Below, in pieces: positions 40,983 to 55,101 of a stretch of 64,000 nt of DNA. The notes beneath the pieces were generated by a model that made no database searches, was not told where the DNA came from, and was given only the letters and a program-made list of their open reading frames with translations. The DNA lies in contig OX328105.1 in NCBI GenBank assembly GCA_946811185.2, positions 43,586,845 through 43,650,844 on the forward strand, in the 5' to 3' direction. Every line of letters starts with the position of its first letter. Positions within the stretch are counted from its first letter, which is position 1. This DNA is from Hippopus hippopus. Taxonomy: Eukaryota; Mollusca; Bivalvia; Cardiida; Cardiidae. A program made the position numbers and the translations under genes.

Positions 40983-41525
40983 TACATCATGTTCCCGGCT
41001 ACCACGGCAGCCCAGTTTCTGACAACCATGGACAATACTGGATTGACGTAATACAACCCAGAGGAACGGGATAAACAAATTTGATCGCATCAGAACTTAC
41101 CAGCACGTAACAAGCCGTAGCAAGACTTAGAGACGGTCCGTGTTTGGACGTCGAAGCCTTTTTTTTTTCACCGGTATCGATCAACCCGTTCCGCTACGGT
41201 CTCTTAGGTTTCTTATCAGCACCGGGACCTCCGTGGCAAATTTTTTGACGGTCAAAAAATTTGGCACGGCAACCCCGGCGATCACGGTCTGACAAGTTTG
41301 CTAATCCCGTTCCTCTGCGTTGTATTACGTCAATCCCGTTTTGTCCACGGTTGTCAGAAACGTGACTGCCGTGGCTGCCGGGAACATGGTGTAACGGATA
41401 CCGTGAGGTACCGTAAAAAGACTTAACTAAACTTGGTAAATGGGGAAAAAAAACGAACAAAATCTCAGGCACACCACGTTTCGGACAAACGGGGCTGCCG
41501 TGGCTGCCGGGAACATGGTGTTAAC
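40983..41525. repeat. Foldback element around 41.0-41.5 kb
   Basis: ATGTTCCCGGCTACCACGGC ... GACGTAATACAACCCAGAGG (40988-41070) is mirrored by CCTCTGCGTTGTATTACGTC ... GCTGCCGGGAACATGGTG (about 41305-41393). A third partial copy of the end (GGCTGCCGTGGCTGCCGGGA) lies at 41490-41520. No coding capacity. Confidence 0.65.
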
Positions 41526-41649
41526 GTAGTGTAACAATAGGTAGGTCAAAACCATAGCATGCTCCCAAATTTGTTCGATTTGTTAGCAAAGCCGGTACCA
41601 ATAATCAAAGGGTCACAGGATCAGCTGAATAAAGGACATGATGAAATGA

Positions 41650-41870
41650 CACAACCCCGATATTTAACGACACTGAAAAAGAAAGCTTTTGAAAACATTG
41701 TGGGAAAGGGAGAAAATGCTGGTAACCAGCATTTTTTCCGTTTCCCATAATGCTTTCTTCACTTTCATAGCCAAAAAATCATTTGGCCAGCTACATTAAA
41801 ATTGTCGTCTGCAAATATCTTCGATTTGGATGTCTCCACAGTTTGTCGTTTGACACAGAGATAAGGGAAG
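41650..41870. repeat. R2 MITE
   Basis: A copy with a good palindrome (GAAAATGCTGGTAACCAGCA near 41711) and the words GTCGTCTGCAAAT on the right. Terminal TTAA sites are not clear. Confidence 0.6.
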
Positions 41871-42681
41871 GGAAGAACTTTTTTTTGTAAATTTTGTGAA
41901 AACATGAAATGACGACAGTTAACGAATAAATTACAAAACCAGATTCCTTGTTACTGAGTCAGCGCCACTTTCCAACGAAATAAACTATGACTTTGACTTT
42001 TGTGACCTCCATAAATGGGGTTCTTTCTTTGGCGATGAGCAAAATCTGAGTAAATTTTCATTGTCTTTATCAAACTAGCTTTGAGCTAGAGGACTGAAAA
42101 CAATCTTGTACAAAGTGCTGTTGTGACCTTTACTTATGACCTTTAGGACCAAAAAGCAATAGGTCATAGTAACACTTGCGTGTAACTCTGTTGCCCCTGG
42201 TCAAACGGCTGTCGAGTAGGAGCACTGAAACAGTTTTTAACAAAGATTTATAACGAGCTTGACCTTTGTGACCTAAAAAACATTTGGGTTCCTCCTTTAG
42301 TCAGCAACTCCTCATAAATTTGCATTGTTCTATGTCAGAGACTGACTTAGATCTTTGAAATAACTTGATGGGAATTGCAAAATGCAATTACTTCGAGAGA
42401 AGTAATTAATTGAGAAAATGCTGTAATGCATGGTTCCTCTCAATCTACGAGCAGAGTTGTCGTTCGTTACTCTCACCATACATCTCTGCAATGGGCTAAA
42501 TGACAAGAATCTTGTCAAACCGAGGAAAACATGTTTTGTTACTGTCTAACTGTTTCATGTGTAACATAATAAAGTAGACAAAGGAAATATGATTCTGGAT
42601 ACATTATAGGTGCATTCAATCTGATGAATTTACCTGTATACAATGGAACTATTTTTTCAAGCTTCTTTACTGATCAGAATC

Positions 42682-42939
42682 TTACGCCAATTGTAAAAAA
42701 AATGGCTGCGCCCATGAATGATGACAACAACTTCGACACACCGATGGAGCTAAGTTTGTAATATTAAAAAACAAGTTATCGTCCTTTAAAAGACATTTAA
42801 GCTTTTCAGAAAACCCCTCTTTTTCACATTTCCTACCACTAAGTCCGATTGACCATATGCTGTTTGAACAGCACACAAAATAATCGATATTGGTCTTTCT
42901 TTCACCGGCGTTTGTGTCGCCATTTTGAGTTGTGGTCAT
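42682..42939 (-). pseudogene. Possible orphan coding exon with Cys pairs
   Basis: A minus-strand frame starts M-T-T-T-Q-N-G-D-T and contains YFVCCSNS, GLSGRKCEKEGF and SVCRSCC. It looks like a coding first exon with a Cys2-Cys2 finger, better than a random frame. No donor site or continuation was found, and the sequence after CRSCC looks non-coding. It may be a gene fragment or retro-copy remnant. Confidence 0.3.
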
Positions 42940-43639
42940 GTGACGAAAATATCGCGTGATGACGGACTACTTTCTGAGCCAAGTACAGAGGTGAATGGGA
43001 ATGATCCTTAGTGCAAGAGAGTGGGTTCCTCTCGATAGATGAGCTTCCGTTGATTTTTCTAGAGTGATTGCTGAAAAACAGCGCAGGAACGAAAATGTAT
43101 TATGTGATGCTTTATGTTAGAAAACTCAAAGGGACATTATTATGTATTTCAGTGCCATAGGCTAAATAAGTGTGGGGTGGCTCGGACAGACGGCAAAGAT
43201 CAAGATCAGGCTGCAAAACATGCAAGAAAACATGCAAAAGTTCTCTGTACTTTTAGTGCTTTGATTATAACCTGTTGTCCGGTGCCAGTAAGATAACGAT
43301 AGATTTAGCAGACAGCCTGTGTGAAATAAACAAGATTATTAGTAGTGATTATTGGTTTTTATCTTCCTTAAAACATGGAAAAGGGTGCACTAAGGGATCT
43401 TGTCGAGGTTATTCTCCCCAAGTGACGTACTTATGTTGGTAGACAAGCCTATTAATCAAGTTTTTATCTGATTGAGGTGTCAAATTTAATGATCGATTTT
43501 CGCACCTCAAAGGGGCACATGGCTAATGCATCAGTCTGCCACTGTCTCTGACATAGTCACAGACTTTCAGGAATCCAGTTCTAATCGGGTATAGCAAAGT
43601 TTCGACCTTTTGTAAGATAAAACCAGTAATAATTGCTAT

Positions 43640-44395
43640 TGTCAATTAAACGTTAAAGTGCCGTTCACAAGTATAGTTGCCTTTGCGGCCGAACTAAATC
43701 AAGATCAGGCTGCACAAGACGTGCAATCTGATCTCTGATCTACACTGTCCGCTTAATTTCGACATTCTGCTTTGAAACAACCATGATATTTCAGCTACTT
43801 GGGTTCATTTCTTGATTTAAAATTTCTGTCGTGTTTAATTCTATAAGAAAAAAGCTTAGACTTGTCGAAATTGAGAGCATTTGCAGACGATGAATTTAAG
43901 ATGGCTCCAAAAGCAAAGTTTGTCCCTACTAAGATAGAAAAAATTGTGGGAAAAGAAGAAAATGCTGGTAACCAGCATTTTCTACTTTTCCTACAATGTT
44001 TTCTAAACGCTTCTTTCTCAGGGTCGTTAAAACTCGGGATTCTTTGGTAAAGATTTAACCTTTGCTATACAATCCTCGGTTTTATCAACCCTGACAGAGA
44101 GGCCTTTGGTAAAGGGGAAAATTCTGGTAAACAGCAATTTCTTCATTTACCAAAATGTTTTCCACCCCTTGACTCTTTATCAAACGACAAATACATGTAT
44201 TTAGCCTTGTTCAAATTGTAAGCATTTTCAGACAGCAAATTTAAACTTTGCTAAATTGATGGTATTTGTCTCAAAAAGGGCTAAAAAATGTGGGAAAGGG
44301 AGAACACGCCGATGAACTTGCATTTTCTCCCTTTTTCCAAAATGTTTTCAAAAGCCTTCTTTCACAAGGTCGTTAAAACTCGGGATTAACCCTTT
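43640..44395. repeat. R3 and R2 MITE cluster
   Basis: An R3 remnant lies at about 43660-43760 (an earlier one is near 43130-43230). An R2 copy lies at about 43850-44055 in reverse orientation with an exact palindrome. Another decayed R2 follows at 44055-44395. Confidence 0.6.
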
Positions 44396-44399
44396 ACCA

Positions 44400-44610
44400 C
44401 ACAATGACGCCTTTTAACGCCCCTGAAGAAGAGGCCTTTTGAAAACATTGTGGGAAAAGGAGAAAATGCTGGTAACCAGCATTTTCTCCTTTTCCCACAA
44501 AGTTTTCTACCCCATCAAAGAAAAGTTGTGTCATTTGAGCCACTATGAAATTGTCGTCTGCAAATGCTTTCAATTTGGATAGGTCTTAAATTTTGCCGTG
44601 TGGTAAAGGA
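44400..44610. repeat. R2 MITE with both TTAA sites
   Basis: TTAA at 44396-44399 and 44611-44614. Ends are CCCTTTACCACACAATGACG and GCCGTGTGGTAAAGGA. The central palindrome is perfect over more than 50 bp. It is nearly identical to the copy at 57666, so the two are recent relatives. Confidence 0.85.
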
Positions 44611-44651
44611 TTAAGTGGTCAAGGGTTAAAGAACAACTCCCATTATTTTAA

Positions 44652-44857
44652 CCCTAAACCTGCTGAATAAGTGAAATGAATTTTCAGGCCCGGATGGTTA
44701 GAAGCCAAATTTTGCCCTATCTAAGCTTGTTTTTGTGGGAAAAATGTCTCCTTATTAGACAGTGTAGATCTAAGATCAAACTACACGTTCTGTGCAGTCT
44801 GATCTTGGTCTACAATGTTCGCAAAAAGTCTTTGAGTAGCGCTTAGCAGCTTAAGGA
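44652..44857. repeat. R3 MITE with both TTAA sites
   Basis: TTAA at 44648-44651 and 44858-44861. The interior has the inverted pair AGATCAAACTACACGTTCTG / CAGTCTGATCTTGGTCTACA. Confidence 0.75.
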
Positions 44858-44921
44858 TTAACTTTATTGCATTTGTCTTCTGCAGGTGCTTTCAATTGGG
44901 ACGAGTTTAATTGTTAAACAT

Positions 44922-47450
44922 ATGAACTATGCTCTGGCAAAAGGGGGTTTAATGCATCTCCGTGATGCATGATACAAAGCAGGTCATCATGTAATTATGG
45001 ATAAATCCATTCTGTTTAACAACCATTATGTCTAACATTATGTAGCATGGTCCTTTGACATACAGAAAATTTACAAATAGCCAAAAGTTTCGACCCAGGT
45101 CAACCTTGGCCGACTGCACAGGCTAACATGGGTCAATACTTTTTGCAGATACATTACCCTCTTTTCACAGACCATGGTTCATATATAATATGTCATTTGA
45201 TGAAGGATTGATAAATATCAGAAATAAATTTAGTGACTTTGTCAAACAATGAGCTAACTACAACAAGATATGCACCTGTTATTATTTTTTTATTAAATAT
45301 AAAAATACATATTTAATTGTAACAGAAACTATAATTTGAATATCTTAACACAGTCATATAATCAAAACATCTTTTGAAATTTCTGCACAATACTAAATGA
45401 GCATTATACAATGATCTTTTACTTGCAATATATTTAGATCCATTCAAAATGTCTACAAACTACAGATTTTGGCAAACAATACATCATAGTCACAATATCT
45501 CTCAACTCTTTACCAAGTAACAAATACATGGTCTTGTCCAAATTGAAAGCATTTGCAGACAACAATTTAAATGTGGCTCAAACACCGGAATTTGTCTATG
45601 ACAGCATAGAAAACATTTTTTTGATTAGGCCAAATTGGCAGCATTTGCAGACAGCAAGTTAAAGGTTGCTCAAATGATGAAATTCGTCTCTAAAACTTTA
45701 AAAACATTGTGGGAACAGAATATTTCAAAAGCCTCTTCCATCAGGGCCATTAACCCCTCAACCTGTTAAATAAGTGAAGTGAAACTTTCAAACAAATAAA
45801 GCCCCCAAAAGTTTGCTTTTTCAAAGGTATTTTCTTGGCAAAATTATCTCCTTACCAGACAATGTAGATTCAAGATCAGACTGCATATTCTATGCACTTT
45901 GATCTTGATCTGTAATTGATCTACACTGTCCACAAAGGGTCCTTGATTTGCCTCAGCAGCCAAAGAGTTAAAGCTCTGGACTGTGTTAGGTAAAGGATTA
46001 ATATCAATTGTTGTCTTTGACTCTTTAGCAAACGACAACATTTTAGACGGGTCCAAATTGAAAGCCTAAGCAGACAACAACGTAACCCATTACCAAACAA
46101 TCCCTGGTTTTTACGACCCAGAGGAAGATACCTTCTGAAAACATTGTGGAAAAAGGAGAAAATGCTGGTAACCAGCATTTTCTCCTTTTCCCACAATGTT
46201 TTTTACTCTTCTGAAGTTTCATTTTTTTGAGTCACGTTTCTTTTATCATCTGCAAGTGCTTTCAATTCGGACAAGTCTAAAATTTTGTTATTTGGTAAAG
46301 AGTTAAATTTTGCACAAATTATGAAATTTGCCTTTGAAAGGATAGAAAACATTGTGGTAAAAGGAGAAAAAGCTGGTTACCAGCATTTTCTTCTTTTCCC
46401 ACAATGTTTTCAAAAGTCCTTTTTCTTGGGGTCGTTAAATCTCGAGATTGTGTGGTAAAGGGTTAAACTCATTACTAAATGTCAAAAATTCAAAAACCTC
46501 CATATTAAAAAAAAGCTAATTACAAACGACATATCAGATGTAGCTCATGTGATGGATTATGTCTGTGATGTATTAGAAAACATTGTGGGCAAAGGACAAA
46601 AAAACCTGTTGGTTTCTAAAAAAGGCCCTATAAGGTGAACTGTTTAATTATGGGCTAATAAATTAATGGTGTTGCAGAAGCAAGTACATAACCTTCCATG
46701 ATGAAACATTCACAGTCTATAAACAAAATGTACAAAAGAAAACAATAATTAACTATTACTGGCATATTAAAACTTATTATCATTAAATCATTACAATTTT
46801 TGACTCTTTACAAACAACAAAATTTTTGACTCATCCATACTGAAAGCATCTGCAGACAACAAATTAGATAATGGGTCCAATCATTCAAATAATTTGAGCC
46901 ATGCTCTGGCAAAAAGGGGCCTAATGCATCTTTGTAATGTATGATACTAAGCAAGACATTATATAATAATACATCAATAAAATCCAGTTTGTTTAACAAC
47001 CGACTGAATCCTGTGGCAGATTGGTCATTAGACATGCAGAAAATTGACCAAAAGCAAAAAGTTTTGGCCCAGGTCAGCGTTGCGGACTGTGCAGGCTGAC
47101 CTGGGTCGGTATTTTTTCAGATGCAATAGGTCCCATTTTCAAAGAGCACAGCTCATTTATTTCTCACTTTTACCATATGGCAAAATTTAAGACTAGGTCA
47201 TATTTAAAAGGGTCAATGATTTACTCTTGAGCATTTAACTATATTTTGGGCCAGTCAGAAATTAAAGCATTTGCAGACAACAAAATGAATGTGACTCAAA
47301 ACTTTAATTTTGAGTATGGAAGGGTAGAAAACATTGTGAAAAAAGAAGAAAACAGTAGTCACCAGTATTTTCTTCTTTTCTCATAATGTTTTCAAAAGGG
47401 TTTTTTTCACAGGGTCATTAAAACTCAAGAGTGTGTGGTAAAGTGTTAAA
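44922..47450. repeat. MITE cluster (R1, R2, R3)
   Basis: R1 at about 44922-45183 and 46893-47158; R3 at about 45750-45970; R2 at about 46085-46306 (exact palindrome), 46310-46466 and 47170-47447. The stretch 45190-45500 is AT-rich with nothing recognisable. Confidence 0.65.
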
Positions 47451-50400
47451 AACTCAAACAAATGAAATTGACATTTTTAGACAATAGGAAATACCCTGCT
47501 ATACCAATGCCAAGGCTGACCACAAAAGCATATTTAGTTAGTTTTTGCACTTTAAAGGTTTAAAATTAGCCAAACTTAGTTGTGTAGGAAACCAATTTTT
47601 ATAAACTTAAAGGCGTTTCAGCGAGTTATTTCTAGCGCAGAGAATTTCGTGAAATTTGACACAGAAACACTTCAAAGTATGTTCTTTCAATATGCAAAGA
47701 GATAATCAGACGTTGCCTGATGAACCAAAAAGTTCTGAGCCCACGAAGAACATAACCCTTTTTTCAAATTACACAAAAACCCAATTATTGCAGCATAGGT
47801 CAGAATTTTGTGATTAAAATCTGTAATTTCAGTCAAATCATGTTCTCTGTGTTTTAAATTCATAGTGAAACAATGGATCCTCTGACTTTGATGAGAAATT
47901 AACAGATATTTCAAATTAATGATACGCTATCTATGTTTCAATAAAACCCTTAGTCCACAAAATTGCTTATTTTATCACAGAAAATCAGGACATTATTTGA
48001 CCCTTAAAAAAATCTAGCGCAAAGATTTTTCTCATTTTTCTCAGAAATATACATGATTATATCCTTTATCAAAAAATGCAAAAAAAAAGATAGGTTGCCA
48101 GGCTACTTTTCCCAATGTTCGAACTCAATTACCTCCCTTGGAACAAAGAAAGTGACACAAAACACCCAAGATTTCAAATTACTTAGTAAGATGTATTATT
48201 TCTAGCACTAAATCATGTTTTTTTCACAATGAAGATTGTACTCTGTCAACCCTTTCCTTGATATAGTCTCGATTTAACATCGGTATGGGACGGCTTTGGA
48301 AAACATTTTGGTAAAAGGGGTAATTGTTCATTACAAGCAATTGTTCCTTTCCCCGCAACCTTTTCTGCACAAACGGTTCTTTTAATCTCATTTAAACCTT
48401 GTTTAATTTGTCGTCTGCAGCTTCTTTCAATTTTGAAGTTCCAATTTAATTCATATAGGAAATATCAAATACATGTAGTATATTTTAATAGATGGGAGAA
48501 TGGAAGAACAATACAAGTAGAACTGTCCAGAATTACTCAAAGGCATAGATTACTTACGAACCTTATAGCAAAATGAATCAAACGATCCTGATTTCTATCA
48601 ATACCCAGGAAAGAGGGTTAGAAAACGTTGAAACAGAGAAAATACTTGTAATTTTCTCTTTTTACCACACTATACTTACTATCCGGATAAGTAATGTCCG
48701 ACAAATGTACGTTCCGTTTTCGCTGTTTAGGAATGATTTACACCTTCATAAACTGATCTTTAAAAAAAAAATGTATCTACCACTACTTTCTCCACGTCTC
48801 ACAGCAAAAATCCGTAGTCCAATAATAGTACTACAATCAGACAAAGTTACGCCCTAAAAAACAGAGAAGCGAAGAGACATGCGCAAAAATGTTGCGCACT
48901 GACAACCCGACGAAACGTCGTTAAGCCATGACTGTGGAAAATGGAACAGAAAAAGTCTAAAAACATCAATCAAAGAATCTTTATAATTATGATTCCATTC
49001 AAATTTCCATATGCATTTAAAGAGTTAAACAAGAACATACATTGCACAACAAAAAATATCATAATTTCTTTACAGACAGGTTAAATATTATAATTGGCAT
49101 GTGAACAATTGAAAAATTTATGAACAAGTATCTTTTTATACAATTAAAAAATCATTTTGATTTTTTTGTCATAATAAAGCCATATACAATTACTTATACT
49201 TTAGAACACATAAACATCATTAAAGATATTCTTTCAAATAGATATATCTTTTTTTATTAACTCTTTACCACATGACAAAATTTCAGCCTCTTCCAAATAT
49301 AACTAAAAGTGTTTGCAGACCATATCAAATGTTACTAAAAACATGAAATTTGTCTTTGAAAGGGTAGAAAACATTGTAGGAAAAGAAGAAAATGCTGGTT
49401 ACCAGCATTTTCTCCTTTTTCCACAATATTTACAGAAGGCTTCTTTCTCAGGTTCATGTATAGTTAGGTGGTAAAGGGTTAAATCACAAAAATGTTATAC
49501 AGCTATCTGCCGATTGGCCAATTCAATGCAGCCATTGCTCTTATGATCTTCCAAAAGTCTTCCTTAGCAGGATAAGCAATCACTGTTTGTTTCAGCCAAT
49601 CAACAAACTTGTCTCTAACTGAATGACTATGGATGGTAAATGATGATTTTTGATTACTTTATGAAATATATAAAACAGATGAATAATGATAAAATGCCTT
49701 AATCCTTCTCCAAACAATTCGGTTTTAATGACCCCTGCAATAAAGCTTGTAAAAACATTGTGGGAGAAGGATAAAATGCTGGTAACCAGCATTTTCTATT
49801 TTTCTCATATGTTTTCTACCCTTTTAAAGATGAATCTGATTACTTATAATTGCCATAATAATTATAATAATAATAATTTGTCCTCTGTAAATGCTTTCAA
49901 TTGGATAAGTTGACCCTTAAAAAGCCTGTACATTCTCAGGATAGAATGATACCCAGATAATTGCAATTTCAGTGCTTGTGGTTGCCTTTGTCTTTAGAGT
50001 ATCAGCAAAGCAGACAGTGTAGATCAGGAATCAGACTGCACGTTTTGTGAAGTCTGATCTTGACTTACACTGGCTTGAAAGGCAACTAGTGTTGTGAATC
50101 AGGTATATTTGGCACTTTAAGAGTTAAAAAGTTGTTGTTTGGTAAAGCCATAATCACATCTCTCTAGTCCCCCTTCTTCATATAAATTATTTTTACATGT
50201 CTGCACACAGAAAGCTTTTCAGAACCATGTGGCAAACAGAGAAATTAGTCTTGCTAATGATATTTTATATTGGCTACATATTTGTGACCCTTCACGCAAA
50301 AAGGGACCTTCTGGGAACTGCGAAAAGTATCAACCCTGGTCAGACTGCGCGAATTGCGCAGTCTGACCAGGGTCGACACTTTTCGCTTTTATGATATTTT

Positions 50401-50580
50401 CTGTATGAAAAGTGGTCATTCTACTTTGTTAAACAATTATTTTTGAACTATCAACTTAAATTGACCTGCACTATCGTTGATCTGTTTTCATCTAATTGAT
50501 GCACGGAATTCCCAGATGGTCCCTTTTTCCTTCATGGCATATACAGATTTTTCATGGCATATACAGATTTTTTTTCTTTT
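47451..50580. other. Non-coding with scattered MITEs
   Basis: R2 copies lie at about 48250-48460 (decayed), 49259-49483 and 49700-49900; an R3 at 49975-50125; an R1-related copy with an exact palindrome (CAGACTGCGCGAATTGCGCA) at about 50275-50530. The stretch 47470-48240 shows nothing I recognise. Confidence 0.5.
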
Positions 50581-50584
50581 TTAA

Positions 50585-50806
50585 CTCTACCAAACAACAA
50601 AAATTTGGATTGTACCAAATTGAAAGCATTTGTAGATGACAAATTAAATGAAGCTAAAATGATGATGTGTCTTTATGATACGGTAGAAAACATTGTGGGA
50701 AAAGGAGAAAATGCTGGTTACCAGCATTTTCTCCTTTTCCCGCAATGTTTTCAAAAGTCTTCTTTGTCAGGGTCATTAAAATTCAGGATTGTGTAGTAAA
50801 GAGTTC
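50585..50806. repeat. R2 MITE, reverse orientation
   Basis: The palindrome GGAGAAAATGCTGGTTACCA at about 50704 is perfect. The right end is GTGTAGTAAAGAGTT. Confidence 0.7.
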
Positions 50807-51030
50807 AGTTATATAAACAAGCTTTTGCCATTTGTATTTTTAGTTAATGAATCAAATCAAAGCAATCCTTTGAAGTAAAACATTTCATTGTGGAGGTGAC
50901 AAGAAATATACATTACATCTTTGGTCCTTTGTCAAACAAAACAAAACAGTGCAATTTGTAAATTCTCTGACAGTACTTTCTATATTGGCCATAATTATCT
51001 CAGAGACAATCTATGGCTGATGTGCCTAAA

Positions 51031-51187
51031 TATGACTTCATAAACTTAATTACGTCTAAGTAAATAAAAGTCAATGGTTCAAACACTTAGGTGCACTCAC
51101 ATGGCATATATGACTTCATAAACTTAATTACGTCTAAGTAAATAAAAGTCAATGGTTCAAACACTTAGGTGCACTCACATGGCAACA
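51031..51187. repeat. 78-bp tandem duplication
   Basis: The segment TATGACTTCATAAACTTAAT ... CACTCACATGGCA occurs twice in direct succession (starts 51031 and 51109) without a difference I can see. Confidence 0.9.
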
Positions 51188-51499
51188 AGAACTTGTACTT
51201 CAAAGACTTTTATCAACTATCTAAAGGTGCCTGTACAAGATGGAAAGAAATTGTGTTACACACAATGGCACCTTGAGCATTGTTCATAAATAAAACACAC
51301 TTGAAAAAGCAGCATCTAATAATGTCATTCATTCCTAAGCTCGATCACATTTTGTATGTCTGTCTGTCTACTACTGGGACTCTTTTTGGCATCTTAGGTG
51401 ATTTACATGTTACTACTATTTATGACGAATAGACTACATCTTCTGAAAATAGAAATATAAAAAACAATATTTTTATTTTTGTATGTGAAAACATGAAAG

Positions 51500-53090
51500 A
51501 TTATTCCCATATCAAGTTAAAACCCTTTTACTTAACTATAAAAGGTTTTTGAAAACATTTTAGAAAAGAAGAAAAGGCTACTTAGCAGTATTTTCTACTT
51601 TTCCTTAAATATTTTCTACAATTTTGAAGAATAGTCCTATCACTTGATTCACACTGTATTTTATAAATGCAAGCAAAATATGAGTGATCCCTTGGCAAAA
51701 AGGGCTTCAAAGCATCCCTGTGATGCATTGTAACAAACTAGTCATCAAATTATGATGGATCCATAAAATAGATTTTGTCCAACAACCCACTAAATAATGA
51801 GGCAGAATGGTCCTTGAACATGAGGAAATTTTACCAAAAGCAAATTAGAAGGACTTGTAGACAACAGAGTAAATGTGACTAAAAACCTGAAATTGGTCTT
51901 TGAAAGTGTTGAAAACAATGTGGTTACTAGCCTTTTCTCCTTTTCCAACATTGTTTTCAATAATCCCTTTTGGGACTGAGTATTAACCAGGTCAAAGCAA
52001 AGAACTCTGACAAAATTTCCTCAAAGAATATGGACAGTAAAAACACGAATTAATGTTAGAAAATGAGTACACATGAAAACAGAATAAACACAAGAAACAG
52101 TTACTGTAGTAAACTATGAAAATATCTAGAAGTTCTAAAAAAGCACTAGTGTTCTAGTATCAAAATCACAAATAGTTTTTAAGAAAAAATGAAGAAAAAT
52201 ATAAAAAAAAAAGTAAGTTGTAGGAAGCATCTATCAGGTTTTACTTCTAATAAGGAGGCAACAAAGTGTTAAAACTGTCCCTATGGAAAGGATTGGCAGT
52301 GAAGAAACACAACATGGCTCAAAAGATATGGTTTCCATTTGAAGGGAGAAATATCATGGAAGAATGAGAAAAAGTTTGTTTTCTCCTTTTCTTATGTTTT
52401 TTTCAGAAGCTTTCTTTGCAGGATTTGTGAAAACTCAGGATTGTTTGTTGAGGATAAAAAAAGAAATATAAAATATGAATTCTGGAAAATGTAAGAATAT
52501 ACATGTAGGAATGAGTCGACAATCTGTTAGCTTACTAGTCTCAAAGCTAAAATCTGCAAACAAGTTTTAGGATACTAGCTCCTGCTTGACTTTTTACTAA
52601 ACAATTCATGTTTAAACAACCAGGGGTGGGTGGGGTTAAGGCTTCAAAAAACATTATGGGTTATGGGAAAAGGAGAAATGCTGGTAACTAGCATATTCTC
52701 TTTTTCCAACAATGGTTTCAACCCTTTTTAAGATAACCCCCAGTATTTGAGCCAGATTTAATTTGTTGTCAGCAAATGCTTTTAACATGGACCAGTCTAA
52801 AATCTTACCATCAGACTTGAAATACAACTGCCATCATTTGAGTCACATTTAACCCTTTACCACACAATCCTGAGTTTTAAACGACCCTGGGAAATAAGAC
52901 ACATGAAAACATTCTGGGAAAAGGAGAAAATGCTGGTAACCAGCATTTTCTCCTTTTCCCACAATGTTTTCTAGACTTTCAAGAACAAACCCAATCATTT
53001 GGGGCACATAGAAATTGTCGTCTGCAAATACTTTCAGTTTTGACTAGCCTAAAATTTTGTTGTGTGGTAAAGAGTTAATTTGTAGTAAGC
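51500..53090. repeat. R1/R2 MITE remnants
   Basis: Decayed R2 at 51530-51660 and 52585-52800, a truncated R1 at 51680-51850, and a well-preserved R2 at 52852-53076 with palindrome GAAAATGCTGGTAACCAGCA. Between 52000 and 52560 nothing is recognisable. Confidence 0.6.
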
Positions 53091-53866
53091 AAATGCTTTA
53101 ATATGAGCAAGTCTAAAACTTTGTCGTTTGGTAAAAAGTTAACTAAATGAGCAATGAAATATGAAATGGAGTTTGGAAGAAGCTTGTTAACAAATAAAGA
53201 AAGCCCAATCAAAAACAAAAATGCAAAGCATTCCAACTAAAAAATATATACCATTTGTGTTCATAAATTTTCCTGTTCAAAGATAAATAACAAAAGTAAT
53301 GCAATTTTACTTTAGCCTTTTCTGAACAACATAAATACATGTATATATAGCATTTAGATTAATTTTTCTGCCAGTGGCTGGAACTTTGATCTATACCATC
53401 CAATTTTTAAGTAAAACCTATGAAACAAAAATCTTCTGGGCTTTCAGTATATTGACTTTTTACAGTCATCGAATAAGGTCAAGTTTATATATATTTAGTG
53501 CTGAGAGTTGACATGCTTTACTTTCATTTACATTATATTTGAGTTTTGAAGTACAAAAAGATTTTTTGATATATCATGTATGAATACAGAACATAATATA
53601 TGTTACTAATCTAAATGACAAAAGATAAAGTAACTAATTAGAATCACACACAGCTATTTTGGGTTTTATTACATGTCTGTAGCAATTTGATAATGAATAG
53701 CATAGTACACAGAATCACAAGAGGTTTGTTTTTTACAAGTAGACTCAAAATTTACATCAAATTTTTGGAAGATGTAAGGAAATTTTATGCCCCCACCTGA
53801 AGGATTTCTCTTTCTATATATATGTATTTTCACTATTACAGTTCAGGGGATGTGTTTGGGGGAAAT

Positions 53867-54290
53867 GTTAAACAAGAGCGGCAAATTGTCGCAAGATACG
53901 CCCGTCCCACCGCAAAGGGCAATAACTCAAAAATTAAGGAAGCAAGAGTTATGATTCCTGTGCACTGCACTCCCCCTTGATGAGATCTATCCACCCATGA
54001 AGTTTCATAACCGTAGCTAGTATAGTTTTGGAGATATGCTCCGGACAAAATTCAAGTATGAAAAACAACAAAGGGCAATAACTCAAAAATTAAGGAAGCA
54101 AGAGTTATGATTCCTGTGCACTGCACTCCGCCTTGATGAGATCTATCCACCCATGAAATTTCATAACCGTAGCTAGCATAGTTTTGGAGATATGCTCCGG
54201 ACAAAGAATGGGGATGCCGCCCGCCCGTCCACCCGCCCGCCACGGGTGATCCCATAATACGTCCCGTCTTCGACGGGCGTATAAAAAGAT
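53867..54290. repeat. Second copy of the foldback repeat
   Basis: Starts ACAAGAGCGGCAAATTGTCG, contains two direct units (GCAAGAGTTATGATTCCTGT ... ATGCTCCGGACAAA) and ends with CCGCCCGTCCACCCGCC and ACGTCCCGTCTTCGACGGGC. It is GC-richer and better preserved than the 0.5-2.6 kb copy. Confidence 0.7.
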
Positions 54291-55101
54291 AACTGGGAAG
54301 AAAATATTACCTGGCCAGCTGGTAAATATTTTTCTCATTGCTGTTGATAACAAAATGGGTACATGTCAAAATCTTATTTGATGTCTTTGTCACTCAACCC
54401 TTTACCAAACAATCTCACCTTCAAATGACTTCTATAGGGAAGGCTTTAGAAAATATTTGTGGCTAAAGAAGCTTTCTCTCCTTTTCCCAAAATGCTATCG
54501 TTTCAAAGGGCAACCCAATCATTAACAGCCCATTTGATTAGTTTTCTATAATTGTTTTCAAAAGTCTTAAGTTTTGTCATCTGAAAAGACTTAAAGCTTA
54601 TAATGTTGGAGAGGACTGCATGCCTATTAATTAGTCTTGTCAAATTGATACAGTTTTAATGAGTACATACAGTTTGTAGACTATGTGAATATAAAATATA
54701 CAAGCAATACTCTGTGAAAAGGGTGTTTATTGCATCTGATAAAGAGTATCAACCAAGGTTGAAACTTTTGCTACATGGTCAATTTTCTGCATGTCAAAGG
54801 AGCAGTCTACCACATGATTTAGTCTATTGTCAGACAAAATGGGTTTTATGGAACCATAATTATCATGATGACTTGCTTCGTATAATGCATCAAGGAAATG
54901 CAGTAAAATCCGTTTGCTAGCACACCGCTCATATGTTTATAACAAGACAGCCCTCACTCATAAACATGTCAGTGCAACTGAAATTTCAGTGACCTTCAAA
55001 ATGTGATATGTTTAATATTGAAGTGAGATGCAACCTACATACTGTTAAGTGTTATCTTTTCCATGCATTTAACCAAAATCTAGAGACAAGAAAAAACTTA
55101 C
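54291..55101. other. Non-coding, R1 copy
   Basis: An R1 MITE lies at about 54706-54934 with its palindrome deleted. A decayed R2 lies near 54395-54540. The 3' end of the downstream membrane-protein gene was not found here. Confidence 0.45.
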
